In this document: one piece after another, positions 34,907-46,284 of the stretch
Position numbering within the stretch: the stretch's first letter is position 1
Layout of the letters: each line of letters starts with the position of its first letter
Assembly: GCA_018902385.1 (NCBI GenBank)
Contig: JABSSW010000018.1
Location: 698,900 to 762,899, forward strand
Reading direction: 5' to 3'
Origin: Physcia stellaris
Lineage: Eukaryota; Ascomycota; Lecanoromycetes; Caliciales; Physciaceae
Length of the DNA stretch: 64,000 bases
Notes under the pieces: model-generated
Databases searched by the model: none
What the model saw: the letters and a program-made list of their open reading frames with translations, nothing else
What the model was told of the DNA's origin: nothing
Program-made: the position numbers and the translations under genes

Positions 34907-37900
34907 TCAAGTCATTTCGAGATGCTGAAGCAAGCGACTTTTGCCAACAACAGTCTTACTCAGTTGCAGCAAGGTAGTGATTTTCATGAATTCAAGAAGC
35001 GAAAGGTTCACGCCAAGCTCACTGGTCATCCAATTCCGAACTTCAACGGCCACCAAGCTGTCCAATCCATACGTATCCATGTTCTTGTGTATGTCGAGGT
35101 CCTCCTTGGGCGTGAGCGAAATCGCCGAGAGCTTATCTACAAGAGCGTCACAAATAATTCGAACAGCTTCGTCGCGGGAGGTACAATGCCTGAGCGCGTT
35201 CCGAATTGGCGCCGCTTCGTCGCCGTCGTTGGTCTCGATGTTTTCCCTTACCGCAGGAAGGACCATTGACATTTTCGAATCTTTGGCCCAGAAAGGAAGT
35301 GGTTTTGTGGGATCTATCCTAACACCAGTGATGGTCTGCGCATAATTACAATCGGGGTTCCTATCGGCGATGGCGGCCTTGACCAGTGCATGCAGCTCTT
35401 GTTCTGTTATCTTGTCGTGTACAAGAGCTTCATGACTCATATTCTTGGGCATGTTATTGGCGACATAGCCAACCCCTTCGACCAAACCAAGATCGATTGA
35501 CGAAGCTGGTAGCTGGAGATTGCGCCTATATTGGGTGAAGGCGTCAAGAAAACAATTAGTGGCAGTGTAAGCGGATTGTCCTGCGTTCCCAAGAATACCA
35601 GTAGCAGAAGAAAGTACAACGAAGAAATCGAGTTCAATTTCTTCGGCTAGCAGTGCATTGTGGATATTCCAAGCACCTTGTACGCGTGGCTCGACGACTT
35701 TGCGATAGTCCTCGATGGAGGACTTTTCAAACAGAGTATCCTGTGTGGTGGTGAGTAGCAGTCATCTAGGGAGAAGGCTCTACGTACTTGAAGCACCATC
35801 GCGCCATGCACGACACCGGCTATGGGAGGCAATGCTTGGGACACGAGGTCTCTGATCAGATGCTGTGTATCGGTCTCCGACCCAATGTCGCATTTGGTTA
35901 CTACGACACGTACGCCAATACTTTCCATTTGTTGCACTAGCATCCCAACTTCATCAGCAGCTCCACCACTCCGAGATACGAGGATGATGTGTTTTGCGCC
36001 TTCTGTCCCCATCCATCGAGCCAACGACATACCGATACCGCCGGTACCACCTGTGATCAGGTAGCTCACATCAGCGCGCAGAATTGGGGGTTCTAGTGGC
36101 AGGTCTGCCTATAAAAAAATTTCATAAGTCACAGCCATAGTTCCGGACGAACAGCAACTTACCAGCACTAGATCATCATTCTTCGCTTCAATAACGATTT
36201 TTCCCATGTGCTTGCCGGCCTGCATCGTGCGCATTGCGCCCTCGATTTGAGACATTGGGAAGGTTGTAATAGGTGTCACCGGTTTAATTTTTTCGGAATA
36301 GTTGTTGAGAGCATCAAAGACACTTCTCAGGATTCTTTGGATTGTGGGAGGATGCTCCCTTGCGAGGATCTCTAGGTCAACGGCAGCAAAAGTCAAAGCC
36401 CTCGTGAAGTTGCTCGTCTCTAAGCGGACATTCAGCGCCAGGTCTCGCTTACCGATCTCAACAAGACGTCCTAACGGTGCCAACACGTTCAACGAGAGTC
36501 TTCGCATTTCAGCAGACACAGAGCTGAGAACCAAGGCGACCCCTCGACCTTCAGTTGCATCGAGGATTCCCGTCTCAAAATTTGTCGCCCGGCTGAAGAA
36601 TATGCGATCTCGGGGGATCCCATACTTCTCCATTAACAGACCCTTCTTTTCCTCGGAGCCCACGGTGGCATAGACTCTCGCCCCTGCGTGTTGGGCAAGC
36701 ATTATTGCTGCCTGTCCAACACCTCCTGCAGCCGAATGGATGAGTACAGTCTCCCCCTCGCTTAACCTGCCGACATCGAATAGAGCATGATAAGCTGTGC
36801 AGTAGACAATCGGTATTGAAGCCGCAACCGCGAAACTCATTTCATCCGGGATTTTGATCGTGCCCTCATAAGAAGCACGCGTGCGGTGAGAGTAACATGT
36901 ATCACTAATGGCGCATACTCGATCGCCCGTCTTGAGACCAGATCTTTGGCCGTCAATTCCAACTCTTGTGATTATCCCGCTACACTCGAAACCGAGCTCC
37001 TGATGCTGGATCTGGCCAAGTCCGATCATGATGTCTTTAAAGTTCATCCCCGTGGCATACACCTCAATCTCGACTTCGTCGTCGCCCAAAGATTTGGAGG
37101 TGATGGCACTATCGACGAATCTTATCGACTGGAGAAGTCCAGGTCTGCTTATTTGGACTTTAAACTCTCGACTTGCTTGTTTATACGGCTGCAGAGCTTG
37201 AGATCTGCCAGATAACTGCTGCATAATGTATTGATCCTTGTCGGCGTCGTGGAGGAGGCGCGGCACTGTCAATACTCCATCTATCTCCGCAAATTCCTTG
37301 TCAGCATATAAGGGAAATTCTTGGAGCAAGCCGTCTTGGAGAACTGCGCATATCATGCCTGCAGCCTTCTCATACGTCGTCATAATCTGAGCGCTGATAT
37401 CCAAAGTGACAACCTTAACATTCGCCATCTCACGTCGAAGAGACCGGGTCCAACCGACGCTCATACTGACTTTTGAGCATCCAACATCAGCCCTTGCTCC
37501 GCAAGTCACCCAGAGAATACCTGCAGCCTTGGCCATAAGTTTTTGTAATGTTACTAGTCGCTGAGAATCAAGATCTGGCAGGATAGGTTGTACATGGTCA
37601 AGGAAGACGTAGTACTCGTACGTGTCGTCTAGGGCGATGCTTTCAAGGGCGATGAACAATGGTTTCTCTTTGGAGCCATTAAACCTCTGGTATATGCTTT
37701 GGATTAAGTCATCTCCAGGGGGCAGCTATAAGTGAAGGTCACAGCTCTAGAGCTCATACCATTGATAGGACTGTTAGGGCTATTGTCGCCTAAGGTACGG
37801 GATATCTGCGAGCTTCCAGTCACCTCAGCGAGAGGCTTCCATTCTAGTCTGAAGCATAAATCTCGCTTCAGCGTTTGGCGATTCAAAGCATCCTGGAGTA

Positions 37901-39752
37901 TTGCAGCTCCGGTGAACCCCTCGAGCTCAAGAAAGGGCGTCTGGTCCGCTTGATTTTGGTCAAAGACTTTTAGCGAGGTGTTCAATAACAGACCTGAGGC
38001 TCCAACCTTGTTTGTACAATAACATATATAATCTTCTGGAGGTGTTTCACTGTTGACGCTTGATATAGACATGGACTTGATAAAATTCGAAATTCGCAAA
38101 TTCTTGATCTCTAGAAACTCGCCTGCTAAAGAAATCAGAAGAGAATGAAAAAAAACATTTAAAAGAGCTGAATGCATCATCAAATCGATTTTGTGTCCAT
38201 GGGGCATGATTTCAACTATGTTGAGTCGTTTCACATGATCTACGCACATAGTAGGCGCAGCTCGAGCTTCACAAAGGTTCTGATACGAAGACCCGTACTC
38301 CAATCCGGCCTTTCCAACCGTCTGATAGAACCCTTTGCAGTCCACAGACCTCTGACAAGACTTTTCTAAGGCTTTGATAGCCTTTTCGTTGACTTCGCCT
38401 GCATGAAGTATATAGTCCTCATCAAAGCGATTGAAGTCCGCATTCTTGTTTACCAAACAAATCATTCCCTTACAATGCTCGGTCCAGCCATGATCCTGGG
38501 TCCAGGAGCTAATTGTGAACTCATTCCAGGGAGATACTGAGGACCTTGTGCCTTCCGTCAAAGCTCGCAAAACGACCGAGGTTTCTATATCAGTGGTCCT
38601 TGGAATCACCATAGGCCGGCTTACCAACAGTTCCCGGAGTTTATATCGCGAGGGTGAATCGAAATTGGTAAAGGTCATCAGAGTCCATTGCCGTAGAGCT
38701 TCGAGGGCCATCCCAATGAAGCCAGCGAAAGGAAACACTACAATACCCTGTATCTTATGATGTAGTAGCCAGGGAAGGTCCTTAGTACGAAGAATATTCC
38801 TCCAACGTGGCTCTATGTCATTGTAGTCATCCACCAACGAGCCAAGTAAGTCATTGCGGGGAAGAGCCTGAGCCGATAATTACGGCTGAGCCGTGATTCA
38901 TGCCAATAAGATTTCTCGTGATTCCAAGCATACGGAGGGAGATCCCCAAGAGGTTTGAATCCCAAGCTACCTTGTGGAAAATTCACAGCCTCCAGATCGA
39001 TCGGCTGACCCTTCGCGAAAAGCTGCGAGACGAGTTGAAGCATCTGTCCGGTTGCATGTTTCCCTGTCACCAGAGATGATAGATACGTCACGTCATGAGC
39101 CCACTGAGTCGCTCTAAGGATATCGCTTACTGCAGTTTTCAAACTCGAGTGGAGCCCAATCTCGATGAGAATCATTTGAGCGTCCTCCTCTTTCCCACGA
39201 AAATCGTAGCACATATCCTCAACAGCAGACGAAAATTGGACGGGACTGATCAGATGGTCCACCCAGTACATCCAGTTCAACGATTTTTGATCGACTCTTT
39301 GACCTCGAAGTGACGAGTAAAAGACGCTTCTCGGTCCAGAACATGCTCTAATCCCTTTAAGACATTCTAGGTACTCATCCGCGATAGCTTCCATGTGATG
39401 AGAATGATAAGCTACTTCGACATGTAGCCTCTGAACAAACAAACTGTCGAACTCCGCATGTTTTTTTATGATCTGTATGACCAATTCGTCACCGGACACC
39501 ACCACAAGAGATGGCCCATTGATACATGCAACTGATGCCTTACCACAATTCACCTTCTTGAGCATAACGTTGACTCTCGCGAATGACGCGCCTACAACCA
39601 ACATGACCTCACCACAGCCATTTTCGCTCTCTCTGAGCTTCGATGCCAGCCGCCCTCGATGATATGCGATAGACAAACATGACTCGAGTGATAGCGCGCC
39701 TATGATGTACGCAGCCGCGTACTCGCCGAAGAAATGTCCAGCAACCTTCGCT
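34907..39752 (-). pseudogene. Truncated highly reducing type I polyketide synthase
   Basis: Read on the minus strand, the order is AT (partial)-DH-ER-KR-ACP. Exons run 39752-37824 (frame-broken), 37725-36163, 36108-35788 and 35740-34907. The AT begins in the middle at KVAGHFFGEYAAAY. The nucleophile motif GHSxG has become GHFFG (Phe codon 39731-39733), while AYHSHHM is kept. DH has LLHHKIQGIVVFPFAGF. ER has LIHSAAGGVGQAA. KR has YLITGGTGGIG and LSSATGILGNAGQSAYTATN. ACP has YGLDSLVAVEVRNW with its phosphopantetheine Ser. No C-methyltransferase domain is seen. A one-base loss in the C run at 38858-38861 breaks the frame between AT and DH. The ketosynthase and the first part of AT are absent: sequence turns into the AT-rich block just beyond 39.75 kb. 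No partner biosynthetic genes adjoin, so the cluster is not functional here. Confidence 0.9.
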
Positions 39753-39754
39753 GA

Positions 39755-39771
39755 GACAATGTTTCATTGTC
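39755..39771. repeat. 7-bp inverted repeat at the PKS breakpoint
   Basis: GACAATG-TTT-CATTGTC forms a perfect short hairpin exactly where PKS homology ends and the AT-rich block begins. Confidence 0.55.
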
Positions 39772-39856
39772 GGAGTCTGAATTGTAATTGTATGTGTGTA
39801 GATTCTAGTTACATGCGATCGTGACTTATTTGATCTATTGCTCTAACATTCACTCT

Positions 39857-39953
39857 ATCGGTACCGAAGCTTCGGTACCGATTATTTTGGTGGGTGGGGT
39901 TAGGGTTCGTTAGCTTCGGTACCGATGTTCGGTGGCAACATCGGTACCGAAGC
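39857..39953. repeat. Two inverted pairs of a 14-bp motif
   Basis: ATCGGTACCGAAGC occurs four times, at 39857, 39869 (inverted), 39913 (inverted) and 39940. The first two fuse into a 26-bp perfect palindrome (39857-39882). The second pair forms a hairpin with 17-bp arms and a 7-nt loop (39913-39953). The last copy is also the start of the 183-bp satellite unit. Confidence 0.9.
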
Positions 39954-40860
39954 GATTAATTTACGAATACTTATGCTATCAAAAATCTGAGACCAGATTT
40001 GGAATCAGCGAAAAAAACTGCATCATTTTCACATACATTACGTCCCGATCGGGTTAGCGGCTGATTTTATACGAATTTTTCAATTTTTATATCTCGAAAA
40101 TTCGATTAAGTTTCGATAAAACATCGGTATCGAAACCGTTTCTCGACGAATATTTGACATATTGAAAATGTAAAATCAATTTTGAAATTTACGAAAAAAA
40201 TGAAAATAAAAAGTGATAAGATTGAATTCGATCGAATTAACGACTGATTTTTTACAAATTTTTGAAATTTTGTATCTCGAAAATTCGATTAAGTTTCGAT
40301 AAAACATCGATATCGAAATCGTTTCTCGATGAATATTTGACGTATTGAAAATGTAAAATCAATTTTGAAATCTACGAAAAAAACAGAAATAAAAAGTGAT
40401 AAAATTGAGTTCGATCGAGTTAACGACTGATTTTTTAGAAATTTTTGAAATTTTGTATCTCGAAAATTCGATTAAATTTCGAGAAATTTGTTCTAATGAA
40501 GTCGTTTTTCGACGAATAATTGATGTATCAAAAATGTAAAATCAATTTTGAAATCTATGTAAAAAATGAAAATAAAAAATGACAAAATTGAATCGAATCG
40601 AATAAATAATTGATTTTTTTATTTCGAAAATTTGATTAAATTTCCAAAATTCTGCTATATCGATATTTTTGTTCGATGAAAAATTGACGTAACGAAAATC
40701 TGAAATCGATGTTGAAATATTCGTAAAATTTGAAAATAAAAATTGACAAAGTTGAGTCGAATCGAATAAAAAATTAAATTTTTACGAATTTTTCGATTTA
40801 TTGTGTTTCGAAAATTCGATTAAATTTCGAAAATTTTGCGATATCGAAATGAATTTTAAA
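39938..40860. repeat. 183-bp tandem satellite, about five copies
   Basis: Units align at offsets of 183 bp: ACATCGGTA at 39938, 40121 and 40304, then increasingly diverged copies near 40487, 40650 and 40835. The block ATCTCGAAAATTCGATTAA recurs at 40091, 40274 and 40457, and in altered form at 40621 and 40804. The leftmost unit keeps the most CC, GG, CT and AG dinucleotides, and units to the right are progressively poorer. Confidence 0.9.
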
Positions 40861-41329
40861 TCTGTATATAAACGTTAATTGAATAAAATAATAAAACAAC
40901 AAAAACATTAATATCAATTCAACAAAATTCACATTGTTTTGATAAATTTGTTAAAAATTAACATTTTGTCGAAATGTTTGCAAAAACATATTGCGAACAA
41001 TTGTACATATTTCGTCGAATGTAAACGTGTTTTGTTTCGATAATAATGACAAAATATCGAAAATTGTTGTTAAAATGTGATTGAAATTAGAGTCGAGAAA
41101 ATATTCGAATTGATTTCGTAAATTTTCGTCTGTTATTGTTGATACAATCGAATCGAAATTGTTGTCAAGAATATATTCTAAATATTCAACAAAATCTGTG
41201 TTTGACATTGTAGACATAATGTGAATTTGTTTTGAAATATTTTCAAAAAAATGTTGATATTTCAAAACAAAAATTGAAATTAACGAGAATATATAAATTG
41301 AATAAACAATATGAACAAAATTAAAAATA

Positions 41330-42360
41330 TTCATGCACGAATAAATTTAATAATAAAAATATTAAACATTAATACATGCACAAATAAATAAATATTCATG
41401 CACGAATAAAATTATATTCATGCACGAATAAAATTATATTCATGCACGAATAAATAAATATTCATGCACGAATAAATTTAACGATAAATATAATAAACAT
41501 TATTACATGCACGAATAAATAAATATTCATGCATGAATAAATTTATATTCATGCACGAATAAATTTAATATTAAATATAATAAACATTAATACATGCACG
41601 AATAAATTTATATTCATGCACGAATAAATAAATATTCATGCATGAATAAATTTATATTCATGCACGAATAAATTTAATATTAAATATAATAAACATTAAT
41701 ACATGCACGAATAAATTTATATTTATGCACGAATAAATTTATATTCATGCACGAATAAATTTATATTCATGCACGAATAAATTTAATATTAAATTTAATA
41801 AACATTAATACATGCACGAATAAATTTATATTCATGCACGAATAAATAAATATTCATGCACGAATAAATTTAATAATTTTAACAATACAAATTAATTTTT
41901 ACACGAATCAATTTAATTCACGCACGAATAAATAAATATTCGTGCATGAATAAATAAATATTCGTGCATGAATAAATAAATATTCGTGCATGAATAAATA
42001 AATATTCATGCACGAATAAATTTAATAATTTTAACAATACAAATTAATGTTTACACGAATCAATTTAATTCACGTATCAATAAATAAATATTCGTGCATG
42101 AATAAATAAATATTCATGCATGAATAAATAAATATTCATGCACGAATAAATTTAATAATTTTAACAATACAAATTAACTTTTACACGAATCAATTTAATT
42201 CACGCACGAATAAATAAATATTCGTGCATAAATAAATAAATATTCGTGCATGAATAAATAAATATTCGTGCATGAATAAATAAATATTCGTGCATGAATA
42301 AATAAATATTCGTGCATGAATAAATAAATATTCATGCACGAATAAATTTAATAAATTCAA
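41330..42360. repeat. ~1-kb minisatellite with higher-order structure
   Basis: Short units of about 17-22 bp built from CATGCACGAATAAATAAATA repeat dozens of times. Every ~110-160 bp they are separated by longer spacers (such as TTTAATAATTTTAACAATAC), forming a higher-order unit. The minus-strand frame at 42396-42190 is a by-product of this repeat. Confidence 0.9.
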
Positions 42361-42424
42361 TAATAGAATTTTATTTTTTTTGCAATATATAAACAACGAA
42401 ATTTTCTTTGTAATTTTTTTTCAA

Positions 42425-42640
42425 TCATTCACACTTTTTACATTTTCACACATTTACACACGAAACATACACACGATACACATATTCGCAACAAATATAC
42501 AAAATATACACACGAAACACACATACGACATACATATTCAAATCACATATACAAAACACAAACACGAAACACACGTACGAAATATATATACGCAACATAT
42601 ATTCAACACATATACACGTACAACGTTTACATGTATTACA
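42425..42640. repeat. CA-rich degenerate microsatellite
   Basis: ACACGAAACACACATACGA-like strings repeat irregularly, giving a CA-rich low-complexity tract immediately after the minisatellite. Confidence 0.7.
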
Positions 42641-43719
42641 TACGCGAAATATAATAAAACATTTTTTATAAAAAAATGTTCAGTATATTCGTTTGACGCG
42701 AATGATCGATCGAAAAAATTCTGATCAATTTTGCGTTCGTATTTTTTAAAATCGATAAATTCAATCAATATTTAATTCAAATTTTCAATCGAAACATATG
42801 TTAAGATCACATGAAATGTTTTTCAATTTTTGCAATTGTTGTTTTCGTTGCATCGTCAACAAGAACAACGTTTTTTTTTTGTATGTTGATTGAAATTTTG
42901 AAATTCGTTATGCGTTTTTCAACGTCGTTGAAATAACGCGTTTTGATCAAATGATTGTAAAATTATCACGTTTTTCATTTTTTTGATTTGTTAAATTCGT
43001 CACATGTTTGTTTGTCAAGTTTTCATAACGTGTTCGTGTTTTGATATTGCATTTCATTTTTTTTCAATTTATATTTTCAATTCAAATTTTTCATTTGCAG
43101 TCAGAATGACTTTTTTCGATCGTTTTATTTTTTTGTTCAAGATCGTTTCAATCATGTTATCAATCGAATCAACAATCAAATTCGCGAACAACAATTCGTC
43201 GTGTGAATGAATTTTTATGAAATCATCATTTTGTTTTTTCATTTTGCAAATTCAACGAAAACAACGTTTAAACGATTTCTCAATGATGTTATCAATATTG
43301 TTAACAATGTGTCTTTCAAAAAACGCGATAGAAAAACAAAATATCGAAAAAACGTCACGTTTGCATCACAATCACTCAAAGTTTTTTACAATTTTATTTT
43401 TTTTGAATTTGTTGTTGTACGTTTTCGTCAAGAAATTCGACGATTTGCGCGTTTCGCGAATCGTGTTTTTCGTTTTTTCAATTTTTGTTTCAAAAAAAAA
43501 ACGATGATCACGATTTCGACGATTTTTTTCATACATGAATAGCGAGTTCGGATTAGAGTTACGAGACGAGCAGACGAGAAATTTAGAAATTTTCAATTCG
43601 ATTTGCTTGTTCTGAATCAATCAAATCGTTAATTTCAATCATTCGCTTTAATCGACGTCAAAATAAAGTCAATCAAATCGATTGTTTAAGTCATTCGTTT
43701 GAACGACGTTTCATCAAAA
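42641..43719. other. AT-rich unique-looking decayed DNA
   Basis: Frames up to about 110 codons occur here (43207-43542 plus) but contain only composition-driven Phe, Ile, Arg and Ser. No family is recognised. Confidence 0.45.
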
Positions 43720-44500
43720 TTTGAAGTAACAAATGATAAACATGTGAAATCTGATATCTGTAACGCTCGATGAAAAAAATTCAATGTTGCAAAAATGAAA
43801 ATGATGTGACAAGTGAATGAATTGCTATTCAACTGCGAAAATTTCGTTTCATACAAATTCATGACAATTCGATTTTTCAATTTGCGTTCATTCAAAATTT
43901 TCAACTCAACAATCATGATATCATTTCATAATACATTTGCAATTGATACTTAATGATAACATGATATGTGTAGCGCTCGATGAGAAAAATTCAACTTCGC
44001 AAAAATGAAAATGATGTGACAATTGCGTAAAAAATGATTCAATTGCGAAACTTTGATTTCATACAAATTTTTGAACATTTAGCAGCAAAAATCGTGCGTT
44101 TGCTTTTAATTCAATTTACAGTTCAGCGATCATCATTCGAAAATGTAAACGCAAATAATCATCATCGAAAATTTGATGTTTGACGCTTTGAACGAACGCA
44201 ATTCAACGTCGTAAAAATCAAATTCGTGTGATCAATGTGTGAATAATCAATGCGATGTGAAATTTTGATTTCATACAAAATAACGATAGTCGATTTTTTC
44301 AACTTGTTCGCGATCACATATCGCTCAACAATCATTTCAAATGAAATAATCAAATAATCGCTATCGAAATTCTTTTGTAGCATTCGAAAAGCGAAATTCA
44401 ACGTCGTCGACACGAAGTTGATTTAACGACTATGTGCAAAATCATTCAATTGCGAAAATTTCACATCATTCAAAATTATGAACGTTCAACAGCAAAGCTT
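43720..44500. repeat. Four degenerate ~200-210-bp tandem copies
   Basis: A block like TAACGCTCGATGAAAAAAAT, followed by TCAAnnTnGCAAAAATGAAA and later by TTTCATACAAATT, recurs at 43761, 43971, 44181 and 44378. The copies are much more diverged than those of the 183-bp satellite. Confidence 0.75.
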
Positions 44501-45127
44501 GCGATCAATCAAATCACGTTTAAAAATCACTCGTTTTGACTCAATCATTTCGTTTTACTTTATCGAGCACTAACGCTGAATGTCTTAGATATTTCATTTT
44601 TAGAACATGTGTTTATTTCTGCAATGCACATCAAACGTTTATCACAGTCAAACGCGATTTTCAATCGTCAATTTACAACATCAATAATCGCATTTGCATT
44701 CATCATTGTCGAGCATGATTTCGAAACAAAAAATCAAAAATGTAATTTATAAACAACATTTTTCGCTGATTACATTTATTCATTGTTTTCAATTCAAAGT
44801 TCGACAACGAGTTCGCATTATTATGAATTCGATTCGATCATCGCGCACGTTGACATTCATCGCGATCAAAACGCAATATTGCAATCAACATGCATTTCAA
44901 TTTAAAAATCGACGCGATCAAACATTTTTATCAATTGTTGATCATAATTTTTTTAAACATCAAGTCGTTCATATTGTTTTCATCAATCATGTCATTGATT
45001 TGCTTTTTATTTTTTCAAATATTTGTTTTTTTTTCTTTTCGATAGATATTTTGTTTGCGAACAACACGATCAATTTTTTGCTCATTTGTCATTTGTTCAC
45101 AGTGAAATTTATTGCATTGTTGTGACA

Positions 45128-46284
45128 ATGAATCGCTCAATCAAATATCATACTGCGAAAAAGAAAAAAACAGCGAGAAAAGTTGACATTCAAAAATATA
45201 AAACAAACAAGAAAGCGAGCATCGACATCAATGAATCAATGAACGAATTCAATACAAATACATCAATTTTTTTCATCAACACAACTTTTTCGAAAATCAC
45301 AAAATTCACGTTTTTTGTCATTTTGTTGAAATTTATCAAAATCGACATCTTTATTCACGCGACGAATTTTCAAAAGATTGCTCTTTTTCATGTGAAACGA
45401 CGACATGAATCACATTTTTTGACGACGATTGTGTCATCATCATCGACGATATTTCAAAAATTCGAGTTTGCAACACGTTCAACATCACGACAATCTCGCT
45501 CTTCTCTTCAAACGTATGTAGAGAATTCAGAAATCGCTTCGCTTTCGATTCAGACTTTATCGTTGACGTTTTCTAAAAAATCTAAAGCGAGCAGACAATC
45601 TTTCATCATCATTGATAACAGACAGCATGATGTCGAGAGCAATTTCGTTTCAACAGATTTTTCTGATTCTCGAAATCGTATTAGCATTGCAAATAAAAGC
45701 ATTACAGCATTTTTTTGAAAGCGATGTCTTTTCATGTTTCAAATGTTAACACGTCGACAATTAATTTTTCAAAAACGTTTACAATGATCGATGCGTTTAT
45801 TTTCGTCGAAATCGCGTTTTTATTCAACGTTGCGATTTCGCAGCGAATTTCTTTGTCATTTCGTCGTCAAAGTGCGTCGACGCAATTGATGATGTCGTTT
45901 TCTCGTGTCAAAAATCAATTTTTTTTATCGTTATCGTCATTTACAGCTCGTTCGCGATTCGAATCATCGACGATACAAAATTCATCGATACAATTTTCAA
46001 AACAATCTGAACAATTTTCATTTTCGTTCATTTACATCGATTTCGATTTTTTCTTTTTTTTTCAAACTTTTTTCAGTTTCTCGAGCGAGTCGAGAAAAAA
46101 CGCAAAATCAAAGCATTTTGATCATTTCAACAATGACGTGCAAAAAGACAATAGCAATCATTTGTCAAATGACAATTTTATTGTCAATCAATCAACAGCA
46201 GACATTTTGCATGAGATTTCGCGATTTTTTTGCGTTTGTGATGAGTTTATTCACGATCGTCGTGCAAATCAGAACGATCGTTAA
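45128..46284 (+). other. Two adjoining open frames, possible decayed gene
   Basis: A frame from the ATG at 45128 to 45718 encodes a Lys-rich head (KYHTAKKKKTARKVDIQKYK) and a Ser-rich middle. A second frame at 45715-46284 overlaps its end and is Ser/Phe-rich. They are the most protein-like open frames in this part of the block. No family was recognised, and the amino-acid content largely follows the biased DNA. Confidence 0.3.

Noticed and set aside
34907-39752. Functional PKS gene cluster
   Set aside because: The ketosynthase is missing, the acyltransferase nucleophile is replaced, the frame is broken, and no tailoring or transporter genes adjoin.
39890-39910. TTAGGG-like string suggesting a telomere
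   Set aside because: Only one TTAGGG occurs, without tandem repetition, so it is not a telomere or a clear interstitial telomeric tract.
42190-42396. Open frame of repeated Ile, Tyr, Leu and Phe residues
   Set aside because: Direct product of the minisatellite unit, not a gene.
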